Shown here piece by piece: positions 1 through 7,167 of a DNA stretch of 64,000 nt. Every line of letters begins with the position of its first letter. The first letter of the stretch is position 1. The notes beneath the pieces are model-generated. The model ran no database searches. It had not been told where the DNA came from and was given only the letters and a program-made list of their open reading frames with translations. The DNA is from Streptomyces sp. NBC_00878 (GTDB lineage Bacteria > Actinomycetota > Actinomycetes > Streptomycetales > Streptomycetaceae): assembly GCF_026341515.1 (NCBI RefSeq), contig NZ_JAPEOK010000001.1:6820001-6884000 (forward strand), in the 5' to 3' direction. The translations under genes were made by a program, and so were the position numbers.

Positions 1-661
1 GGGCTTGCTGGGCCCATGAGTCCGCGAGCTCCCATCCTCGGGATGCCATCGAGTCACGGAGGACACTTCCCACGAGCGCGGTTTCGCCCGGCGATGACTC
101 TCTGTCTGGCCACCGGAAGCGTTTGAAGCTGTTTGGTTCCAGGGCTACGAGGACGGCACGCGGGCGGAGTTGAGGAACTCCGAAGTCGCGGGCGTACAGC
201 AGTCGCCATTCAGCGCGGTATCCAAGCGCGGTGAGGGCTTGGAGGACCCCGGACCGGTAGGCTGCGAATTTCGCTTGAAGCAGTCCCTTCACATTCTCGA
301 GTAAGACGGCCCTCGGTTTGATGGCTGCGATAAGGGTCAAGGCGGCCGGAAAGAGGTCGCGTTCATCGTCGGCTCCGAGTTGCTTGCCGGCGAGAGAGAA
401 GGGAGGGCAGGGGACGCCTGCCGCCAGCAGGCTGATGCGGCGCCCCCGGGTGATCGCAGCCGCGCTGAGTGACCGGACATCTGCCTGCACTACGTTCCAG
501 CCTGGCCGGTTGGTGTGCAGGGTCTGGCATGCATCCGTGTCCAGCTCGACCAGCGCTGCATGGGAGAAGCCGGCGCGTTCAAGGCCGAGCGCCTGGCCGC
601 CCGCACCCGCGCAGAGTTCCAGACATGCGTAGCCGCCGTTGCTGGCGAGGTGTTGGGACAC
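1..661 (-). CDS. C5-cytosine DNA methyltransferase (Dcm-type), partial, C-terminus off the left edge
   Basis: Reading the minus strand from a GTG at 661 gives about 220 residues without a stop to the window edge. A GAAGGG ribosome-binding site lies about 9 nt upstream of the GTG. The N-terminus carries the SAM-binding motif I (LELCAGAGGQALGL), motif II ending in an acidic residue (LVELDTD), the catalytic motif IV (AGVPCPPFS, with the nucleophilic Cys), motif VI (LLENVKG) and motif VIII (QLRPRAVLVAL). These are the standard order for 5-methylcytosine methyltransferases. The target-recognition region and motifs IX-X are outside the window. The protein is closely related to the second methyltransferase at 1596-2738; both share an LG.DDERDLFP stretch after the PC motif. 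It is divergently transcribed from the HNH gene across a 38-bp palindrome. Presumably it protects host DNA in a restriction-modification system; the recognition sequence cannot be read from the sequence. Confidence 0.9.
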   Translation of the reverse strand, partial: MSQHLASNGGYACLELCAGAGGQALGLERAGFSHAALVELDTDACQTLHTNRPGWNVVQADVRSLSAAAITRGRRISLLAAGVPCPPFSLAGKQLGADDERDLFPAALTLIAAIKPRAVLLENVKGLLQAKFAAYRSGVLQALTALGYRAEWRLLYARDFGVPQLRPRAVLVALEPNSFKRFRWPDRESSPGETALVGSVLRDSMASRGWELADSWAQQA

Positions 662-701
662 GACGAGGCCCTTCGAGACGGAACTGGTGACTGATGAGGA
701 A

Positions 702-739
702 AGCTTGCCGTCACTTGCCGCGGCAAGTGACGGCAAGCT
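702..739. promoter_or_regulatory. Perfect 38-bp palindrome in a divergent promoter region
   Basis: Two 19-nt arms are perfectly complementary with no loop (centre 720/721, core CCGCGG). Each arm contains two TTGCCG/CTTGCCG copies. It lies between the divergent starts at 661 (minus) and 788/797 (plus), so it is not an intrinsic terminator of either gene. On the plus strand TTGCCG (715-720) is followed 18 nt later by TACGCT (739-744), a plausible housekeeping promoter. The symmetric minus-strand TTGCCG (726-721) is followed by TTTCCT (702-697). Both inferred -35 elements therefore sit inside the dyad, which suggests an operator controlling both directions. Promoter assignment is inference. Confidence 0.7.
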
Positions 740-787
740 ACGCTCCGGCCACTATCGAAGGATGCATCGGAAGTATGTTCGGATGGA

Positions 788-1501
788 GTGGCTCTAGTGG
801 AGATTGAGTTCGACTGGCGGGATGCGGCGCTCGGTACTCGTATCCGGGTGGCGTTGTGGCTCAGGGATGAAGTCGGTGAGGGCGGGACCTTCAAGAAGCA
901 GACCCTTCGTGCCGCAATCCAAGGTGCTGAGCAGGTAGACCGGCGCATGCGAGACCTCAGGCCGGCTGGCTGGGAAATCAGGACCTATCGAGACAAGCCC
1001 AGCCTGCAGGCGGACGAGCTCTTCCTGGAGAAGGTCGGACTCCCGGTCTGGGAAAGAGAGCATCGCGCGGCAGGGCTGAGGCAGATCAGTGCCAAGACGC
1101 GACGCTTCGTTTTCGAGCGCGACGGCCACATGTGCCGGCGCTGCGGCGCGGCCGCAGGGGAGGCGTACCCGGATGATCCGGGTTCTCGGGCGCGGCTGAC
1201 CCTGGGGCATGTGAATCCGCATAAGTCCGGTGGCGGGGCGAATGCTGAAGAGCTGATCACTGAGTGCGCCCGCTGCAATGAGACCGTGAAGCACCTCACA
1301 GGCTCGCAGATGTCCCGTGAGCAAGTGTGGGACCGGATCAAGGAGTTGCCCGTCAAGCACAAGAAGGACTTGCTGGCGTGGATGGCCGTGGATGCCCGCC
1401 CGCTGAACGCTGCTGAGCGGGCGTGGGGCATGTACCGTCAGCTGCCCGCAGGGGTGCGTGATGGGGTAAGGCGGGACCTGGAGGCGCTGCTTGAGAGCTG
1501 A
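788..1501 (+). CDS. HNH endonuclease with winged-helix-like N-terminus (putative restriction nuclease)
   Basis: This is a 237-residue protein. The C-terminal half is an HNH (beta-beta-alpha metal) nuclease: FERDGHMCRRCG (about residues 109-120) gives the first Cys pair, GHVNPHKSGG (140-149) the catalytic His region, and ITECARCN (157-164) the second Cys pair and terminal Asn. The N-terminal ~90 residues look like a small DNA-binding module. They contain DRRMRDLR (51-58), which recurs as DRRLRSLR in the second HNH protein of this island. GTG at 788 is the longest start. A second GTG at 797 has a better-placed GGATGGAG at 781-788, so the true protein may be three residues shorter. The gene sits between two C5 methyltransferase genes, so a restriction role is the obvious inference. 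It could also be a modified-DNA-directed nuclease. Confidence 0.8.
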   Translation: MALVEIEFDWRDAALGTRIRVALWLRDEVGEGGTFKKQTLRAAIQGAEQVDRRMRDLRPAGWEIRTYRDKPSLQADELFLEKVGLPVWEREHRAAGLRQISAKTRRFVFERDGHMCRRCGAAAGEAYPDDPGSRARLTLGHVNPHKSGGGANAEELITECARCNETVKHLTGSQMSREQVWDRIKELPVKHKKDLLAWMAVDARPLNAAERAWGMYRQLPAGVRDGVRRDLEALLES

Positions 1502-1595
1502 CGCGTACTGGGAAAACTGCCCACAGGCGCAGCTCTCGGTGGCTCTGGATGCGACACTTGCGTGTCTGTAGCTAGTCACCACCAGGAGGCGTTCG

Positions 1596-2738
1596 ATGAG
1601 TTCCAGCGGCCAGCCGCTGACCTCCATTGAGATCTGCGCGGGTGCGGGAGGCCAGGCTGTCGGCCTTCATAACGCGGGATTCCGTCATCTCGCGCTTGTT
1701 GAGATTGATACGCATGCGGCCGCTACGCTGAAACTCAACGTGGCAGAGCGGAAGCTGTGGGGGGAAGAAGAGGCGAAAGGATGCCAGATCCTCTCCATGG
1801 ATGTGAAGGATTTTGAGCCCCCTTCAGATGGGGACCTCGCTCTACTTGCTGGCGGCGTGCCCTGCCCGCCATTCTCTGTCGCGGGTAGACAGTTGGGGAA
1901 AGATGATGAGCGTGATCTTTTCCCTGAAATGTTGAGACTCGTCAACCACCTCAAGCCTCGCGCAGTAATGATCGAAAACGTTGCTGGGCTTGTCAAGCCT
2001 TTTCATAAGTTCGCCAGTTATCGTGAGGAAATCAAGAAGAAGATTCGCTCCGAGGGCTATGTAGTCTGTGGCTGGCGCCTCCTTGAAGCAGCAGACTATG
2101 GAGTTCCTCAGCTCCGACCCCGAGCAATTCTGGTGGCTATTCGGAAGGACTGCTACCGAGGGTTTGAATGGCCTAAGCCGTCAGGTGAACTGGTGACGGT
2201 GGCGGAGGCCTTGAAGCCTACGATGGAACGCCGCTTCGATAGCGTCGGCAGGCATGAAGGGTATGTGAAATGGTGGAAGAAAGCCACTGATGCTGGCGCC
2301 GTCGCTCCTACCTTGGTTGGGGGATCTAAAAAGCACGGCGGGGCGGATCTGGGCCCCACCCGGGCAAAGAGGGCTTGGGCAGTGCTCGGTGTGAACGGTA
2401 TGGGCGTCGCCAACGATGAGATTGATGTAAATATCGAAAGGGATCTGGGCAATCTCGATTTGAAGATCGAGGATCCTGAGATCAAGCGTCTCGGTCCCAT
2501 GCTTACAGTTGAACAAGCGGCGATCATCCAAGGATTTCCGCAGAATTGGCGATTCTCGGGACGTAAGACCGCCCAGTATCGTCAAGTGGGAAACGCTTTT
2601 CCTCCGCCCGTTGCCGAGGCTGTTGGGCGATCTATCAAGGAATCCTTGGAGCGGACCGGAGATATTCTCGACCCCCCCGACGGGGACCTCGAACTGGACG
2701 GAACGATCTGTGCTTCAGATCGAGATACCCTGATCTGA
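1596..2738 (+). CDS. C5-cytosine DNA methyltransferase (Dcm-type), complete
   Basis: This 380-residue DNA (cytosine-5) methyltransferase carries the full motif series. Motif I is IEICAGAGGQAVGL (about 11-24). Motif IV is GGVPCPPFSVAG with the catalytic Cys. Motif VI is MIENVAGL, and motif VIII is QLRPRAILVAI. A C-terminal IX/X block includes IIQGFPQNW and QVGNAFPPPVAEA. The region between VIII and IX (about 190-300) would be the target-recognition domain. An AGGAGG-like site (CCAGGAGGCG) precedes the ATG. It follows the HNH gene by 94 nt on the same strand and ends 24 nt inside the convergent vsr gene. It is a close paralogue of the truncated methyltransferase at 1-661. Several codons here are AT-ending, unlike the flanking core genome, which fits horizontal acquisition. 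Confidence 0.93.
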   Translation: MSSSGQPLTSIEICAGAGGQAVGLHNAGFRHLALVEIDTHAAATLKLNVAERKLWGEEEAKGCQILSMDVKDFEPPSDGDLALLAGGVPCPPFSVAGRQLGKDDERDLFPEMLRLVNHLKPRAVMIENVAGLVKPFHKFASYREEIKKKIRSEGYVVCGWRLLEAADYGVPQLRPRAILVAIRKDCYRGFEWPKPSGELVTVAEALKPTMERRFDSVGRHEGYVKWWKKATDAGAVAPTLVGGSKKHGGADLGPTRAKRAWAVLGVNGMGVANDEIDVNIERDLGNLDLKIEDPEIKRLGPMLTVEQAAIIQGFPQNWRFSGRKTAQYRQVGNAFPPPVAEAVGRSIKESLERTGDILDPPDGDLELDGTICASDRDTLI

Positions 2739-3188
2739 ATTCGGCTTCCGCCGCTCCTCAACTGTCTGTACAATTTTTGCAGCGGATTCCTCGGCAGATG
2801 TGTGCTCCCAGAACCGCAGTACAAGCCATCCGGCGTCAGTAAGCCGCTGATCAGTGTCGCGGTCGCGCGCCATATTGCGCGCGACCTTTTCTGACCAGTA
2901 CCCCGGGTTTGTCTGTGGTGATACGTAGTGCTCAGGGCATCCGTGCCAGTAGCACCCGTCAATGAATACGGCAACCTTCGCGGGACGGAAGACCATATCC
3001 GCTGTCCTGCGAAGGTCTGGCAGCGGCCTTGCCGCAACCCGGTACCGCAGGCCGTTTGCATGGACCAGCCTCCGGATCAAGCGCTCAGGCTTGGTGTCCC
3101 GACTTCGAATGGCCTGCATGTTGCGACGTCTCGCTGCAGATGAAGCCCAAGAGCCTTCAGGTGGGACCCAGGGCTGCGGGTCTTTCAT
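2715..3188 (-). CDS. vsr: Very short patch repair (Vsr) endonuclease
   Basis: About 157 residues, matching the Vsr family (strand-specific nicking next to T:G mismatches made by deamination of 5-methylcytosine). Seen directly: the family-typical opening RRRNMQAIRSRDTKPERLIRRLVHANGLRYR-type segment, the catalytic strand VAVFIDGCYWHGCPEH with the metal-binding Asp and His residues, and the C-terminal W.VLRFWEH element. ATG at 3188 has AGGAG about six bases upstream and is preferred. An upstream ATG at 3203 would add five residues. It is the last gene of the minus-strand operon 8721-2715, and its 3' end overlaps the convergent methyltransferase by 24 nt. It probably counteracts mutagenesis caused by the two C5 methyltransferases of the island. 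Confidence 0.92.
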   Translation of the reverse strand: MKDPQPWVPPEGSWASSAARRRNMQAIRSRDTKPERLIRRLVHANGLRYRVAARPLPDLRRTADMVFRPAKVAVFIDGCYWHGCPEHYVSPQTNPGYWSEKVARNMARDRDTDQRLTDAGWLVLRFWEHTSAEESAAKIVQTVEERRKPNSDQGISI

Positions 3189-3224
3189 CTCCTGCTCCTG
3201 CATTGTGTCGAAGGGGCTGGCGCT

Positions 3225-4082
3225 CTAACGCTCTCGAAGGCGTTTGGCCCTCCTGCGCGCACGCTCCAGGGCGGCAACCGCGGCTTGCGGGCCTTCAGGA
3301 GGCCACGGCTCCCAGTGCTTCAGCCGATAGAAAGACAGGACGCGACGTCCCTTCTTCCGCTGAGAGTTCTTGATGACCCAGCCCAGAGATCTTAGCTCGC
3401 GCATGCGTTTTGTCGGATCTCCGTGGTTCTCCTCGCGAGCGACGAGATCGATAAGCTCCTTCGGGACATCTTCGCCGTGCATGGCCTTCAGTAATTCGCC
3501 GATGCGCATGTGGACTTCGGGCAGCCCGAGCGACTCGCGCAGAGCGGCACTGTGCTCCTGGTAGTCGGCGAACAGTGCCTGCTTCGCGTGGTTGTCTTCA
3601 ACACAGAGGAGTTGAAGGTTCTCCGCGTCATTGGTGCCACCGAGATCGAGGGGGACCATGTGATCGATCACTAGTTTTACATGGTCATCCTTCGGTGTGC
3701 GGCCACAGGCCGCACAACGGTTGCTGTAGGTGTGATAGACGAGAGCGCGGGTCGATGCGGAGATACTCTTCCTGGCCGTTCGCTGATCGGCGTCAGGATT
3801 CCACCCCAGCAGAGGATATGAGAATGAGTTCGCCTTCCCGGGTATCCGGTGTGCAGGCACATCAAAGTATGTCCGCAGAGAGCGAAGGCGACGATCCATC
3901 TGCAGGTTAGATTTTCCGCTGAGAACCTTGACACGCTCCCTGATCGCAGCCATCTCCAGGGGATTTTCGCGCGAATCGTAGAGCACGCGGTATACAGCGC
4001 GTGTCTCAACGTCAGTTACCAGCTCCCGCAGTTCCTGGCTGTCCGGGGTAGGCAGGGGGCGGGAGTCGTTTGGCTGTGGCAT
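3225..4082 (-). CDS. HNH endonuclease, second copy in island
   Basis: A 285-residue protein with a central HNH nuclease. CAACGRTP (about 123-130) is the first Cys pair, KLVIDHMVPLDLGGTND (about 136-152) carries the catalytic Asp-His and the GG(T)N turn, and NLQLLC (155-160) with the following Asn-His completes the fold. The second Cys pair is incomplete compared with the first HNH protein. The N-terminal third contains DRRLRSLR (63-70), matching DRRMRDLR in the protein at 788-1501. The two share the same architecture despite little other similarity. The C-terminal ~100 residues also carry an MRELRSLGW element, again like a DNA-binding helix. It lies 43 nt downstream of the Z1 gene and about 20 nt upstream of vsr on the same strand, so it is almost certainly co-transcribed. 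It is probably the cleaving subunit of the Z1/GHKL module. Confidence 0.82.
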   Translation of the reverse strand: MPQPNDSRPLPTPDSQELRELVTDVETRAVYRVLYDSRENPLEMAAIRERVKVLSGKSNLQMDRRLRSLRTYFDVPAHRIPGKANSFSYPLLGWNPDADQRTARKSISASTRALVYHTYSNRCAACGRTPKDDHVKLVIDHMVPLDLGGTNDAENLQLLCVEDNHAKQALFADYQEHSAALRESLGLPEVHMRIGELLKAMHGEDVPKELIDLVAREENHGDPTKRMRELRSLGWVIKNSQRKKGRRVLSFYRLKHWEPWPPEGPQAAVAALERARRRAKRLRER

Positions 4083-4125
4083 TGGTCCTTACGTTCGCTC
4101 GTCAATAACAGGGTGTGAAGCCGCG

Positions 4126-7125
4126 CTACGGTGCGTCGATGACAGCCTCGTCTTCACGAGACTTGTCAATGGTACGGAAACGGACCAGGGGGCCTGGCTT
4201 GGCGTGGGGATCTGTCGCGGGTATGAAGGCCGCTGCGATCACTACCTTGTTCGGGCTGATCTGACCGTTCGCGACGAGCGAGGCGGGAGTTCCGAGGTCT
4301 GTGCTCACGACCGGATAGAGCAGGACCGCGCCTCGCCGTGGCTGGTGGAACTCGGTGGCGTACGGGTCATCCTCAACAAGCTGGAGCTTCCCTGCCACGC
4401 GTTCCGCGGACTGGCGGTGCGCCAGACCGGTGATGCGGTTGAACGGGCCGTGTGCCAGACGGGTTCGCCGGACGAGGCTGAGCGGCTCGCTGCCGAGGAT
4501 GCTGGCGGAAACAGAATCCCGGCTGCTCGTCTGGGGCGCTATGACGAGCCAGTCATTCGTAGCGCAGTCAGGATCACGCAGGAAGTTCAGGTGAGGGGTG
4601 AATAGGTCCGGTCGGTCCCAGATCAGCCCGGCCATGATGTCGAGCAGTTGGCTGTGCGGGATCACGCATGTCTTCGCCGAGTACTGGGTGTAGTTACCGC
4701 GGTCACGTGGGTTCAGGTGGACGAACGGCACCGGTCGCTCGCTCAATGAGGTGAGCACAGGCAGCCAGACTTTGGCGTTCTGGCGCAACTCAGTGCCTGC
4801 CTCCGGGTAGGCCTTGGGCTCTACCCACTCACCGGGAGACCGTACCTCCACGAGTTCCGCGTTGAACATTTTGTTCCGTGCCGACGGTTTCACCCACGGC
4901 AGGTGCTGTGCGACCAGGGGCGGCACCTTCGCCGGCGTCAGCTGAGGCTTGCCGTCGACCATCACAGAGTAGCGGGACAGTTGCTCGCGGAAATTCTCTT
5001 CGTCGCGGCAGACCGCTTCGAACGCCTCGTACAGATCGGCTGACTGGGACTTCGTCAGAGCTTCCTCGCGGCCGATGTATAGCCGGACCAGGTCCCGGTA
5101 GCTCGGGCGGAAGCCAAACCAGCGGCCCATCTGCATAAGAGTGTCCGCTTGGCGGGTGGTTCGCCGGTAGTACGTGATGGTGAGGCCCTCGACAGTGAAA
5201 CCGCGGGACAACTTCGTGCCGCCGACCAGGATTTTCCATACGTTGGGATTGCGGTCGAAATCAAGGTCGAGCTGGTCGAAGTACCGGTCGGTGTCGCCAT
5301 TGACCACGATGACCGGGTTGCCGTTCTTGCCAATAAGCTGGCGGGCTCGGCCGACATAGGGACGCAGCTCGTGGAAAGCGGAGGGGAGCGGAAGGGCGCC
5401 ATCGGACGTGTCGTTCTCGGTCCCAGCCAGTGCCCTGCTCACCGGTGCGAAGTCGCGGTCGAAGAGTGTCGCTAGCCGGGCGTGACCTGCCGTCGAGGAA
5501 TAACCCGCCTCATGCCACATGGAGTTGAGGCGCAAGGCCAGTGCCGCATGGTCGTCCATCCTCACCGATTCGTGGACGAGCATGGTGTGGTGGCGGAAGT
5601 GCCCTTCCGGAGCACCCCGATCCGCCCGGTACAGCTTGAGCGCACCGGTGAGGACAAAGGCGTCCATGGCCTCCTGGAGGCGGTCGCCTGTTGACTCGTA
5701 GACGCTGCGGACATGAGCCTTCTCGCGGGAGGTGGCGAAGTCACGCTCCTGGTATGGGATTTCGGAGTCAAGGTCGTGGAAGTCCTGGACTCCCATGTAA
5801 CCGCTCGGCCGGGGAAGAGAAATGAGGAAGTCGGTCGGGAAGATGTCCTCGCTGTCGCTGGGGTCGACGAAGACGTTGGCGAACGGGGTGGCGGTGTAGC
5901 CAACGTACTGCGCACGCGGCAGAAGTCCCAAGAGCTGAGAGATCAGCCCGTTGATGGCGGTGCGGGTGGGGCGGCCCGAATCCCATTTCTTAGGGTCGGT
6001 GGTGTTGACGGATGCCTGGTCTGACTCATCGTCGATGATCAGGACCGGGAGCTGGTCGAGGAGACCGTGGATCTGCTTGAGGTCCTTGACTAGTTTGGTC
6101 AGTACCGCTTTGTTCTTCTTCACGACCAGCATGCGGGCGGCGGAGTGATGAAGGTTACGCGGATCATGGAGCGGCGCCACTGGTTCACGCTTCTCGAATT
6201 CGAGAGCGCGGATTCCCTGGGCCAGGGACTTGTAGTCGCTGTCACGCGTGGTGAGGCGCTCAATGTCGAACGCGCCAAGTGCGGAGGGCCGTGCGCCGTA
6301 CTGGACGAACTTCGGCCAGTCCTCGTCATCGCCTACGTAGTCGATGCCGACGAGCGTGTCGACATCAGACGCGTTGGCGCCCCGAAGGATGTTTTCCTGG
6401 CCGATCAGCTCCATGTCGATGCGGCGCTGTGTCTGGGCGCGTAGCAGGTTAAGGGTGCCGCTGAGAACGATGACCAGGCGGTATCCCGCGTCGATCGCCT
6501 TCGCGGCGACACCGGTGAAGTTGGCTGTCTTCCCGGACTGTACATAGCCGACAACGAGACCCTTGGCCTGGCGGGCTGTGGACTGTTCAGGGTCGGTGAG
6601 GCGTTCGACTACGGCACGGCTGGCCTCGTGGAGGGAAGCCACAGCGGCATCGCTCCAGCCCTTCCTGCGCAGTACTTGTTCGTAGGCTGCCCAGTAGAAG
6701 GAACGCGTAGTAGCCCGTTCCAGCGTGTACCAGGGCGTGAACTCCCGGGTGACAATCGTGGGCCCGGGCGTCTTCGGGACAGGAACGGCCAAGTTCAGCG
6801 CGGCCCGCACCTCGCCGTCGAAGCACAGCCGGGCATAGACAGCGGCTCGGCGTTCATCGCTGCGGGCAGGGGTTTCCGGAGACCATGCAGGGTGCTCGTC
6901 GAAGTCCCAGGCGCTGAGGGCGCGGCTCCACACCCCCTTCAGCGCCTCGTCACCGCATGCCAGAAGCCTCAGGAATACGGTGTCAGAAAGATCAGTGCCG
7001 GGATAATCCTCGTCCGCGAACTCGGCTGCCCACTTTGCGAAGTGGCGCGGGCGGTCGTGCATCGCCGACAGGGTAGAGGCGTGCACTTTCAGGAGAGTAC
7101 TGGAAGAGGAATCTGCTTGGTTCAC
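4126..7125 (-). CDS. Z1 domain superfamily-2 ATPase/helicase-like protein of a restriction-modification system
   Basis: A 999-residue protein with recognisable SF2 ATPase motifs: Walker A GYVQSGKT (about 193-200), Walker B VLIIDDESD (about 361-369), motif III VGYTATPFANVF (408-419), motif V VGGTKLSRGF (634-643) and motif VI QMGRWFGFR (about 665-673). The first ~180 residues, the Z1 middle segment and a ~320-residue C-terminal tail are characteristic of Z1-domain proteins. Comparative genomics (Iyer, Abhiman and Aravind 2008) places these beside MORC/MutL-like GHKL ATPases, Vsr-like nucleases and C5 methylases. The gene sits between the GHKL gene (42 nt upstream) and the HNH gene (43 nt downstream) in one operon. 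The likely role is ATP-driven translocation or remodelling that couples recognition of unmodified DNA to cleavage. No nuclease motif of its own is evident. Confidence 0.9.
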   Translation of the reverse strand: MNQADSSSSTLLKVHASTLSAMHDRPRHFAKWAAEFADEDYPGTDLSDTVFLRLLACGDEALKGVWSRALSAWDFDEHPAWSPETPARSDERRAAVYARLCFDGEVRAALNLAVPVPKTPGPTIVTREFTPWYTLERATTRSFYWAAYEQVLRRKGWSDAAVASLHEASRAVVERLTDPEQSTARQAKGLVVGYVQSGKTANFTGVAAKAIDAGYRLVIVLSGTLNLLRAQTQRRIDMELIGQENILRGANASDVDTLVGIDYVGDDEDWPKFVQYGARPSALGAFDIERLTTRDSDYKSLAQGIRALEFEKREPVAPLHDPRNLHHSAARMLVVKKNKAVLTKLVKDLKQIHGLLDQLPVLIIDDESDQASVNTTDPKKWDSGRPTRTAINGLISQLLGLLPRAQYVGYTATPFANVFVDPSDSEDIFPTDFLISLPRPSGYMGVQDFHDLDSEIPYQERDFATSREKAHVRSVYESTGDRLQEAMDAFVLTGALKLYRADRGAPEGHFRHHTMLVHESVRMDDHAALALRLNSMWHEAGYSSTAGHARLATLFDRDFAPVSRALAGTENDTSDGALPLPSAFHELRPYVGRARQLIGKNGNPVIVVNGDTDRYFDQLDLDFDRNPNVWKILVGGTKLSRGFTVEGLTITYYRRTTRQADTLMQMGRWFGFRPSYRDLVRLYIGREEALTKSQSADLYEAFEAVCRDEENFREQLSRYSVMVDGKPQLTPAKVPPLVAQHLPWVKPSARNKMFNAELVEVRSPGEWVEPKAYPEAGTELRQNAKVWLPVLTSLSERPVPFVHLNPRDRGNYTQYSAKTCVIPHSQLLDIMAGLIWDRPDLFTPHLNFLRDPDCATNDWLVIAPQTSSRDSVSASILGSEPLSLVRRTRLAHGPFNRITGLAHRQSAERVAGKLQLVEDDPYATEFHQPRRGAVLLYPVVSTDLGTPASLVANGQISPNKVVIAAAFIPATDPHAKPGPLVRFRTIDKSREDEAVIDAP

Positions 7126-7167
7126 GGCGTGGAAATCCTCGTCGGCAGGTCAGTTAGGACAGGCAGG

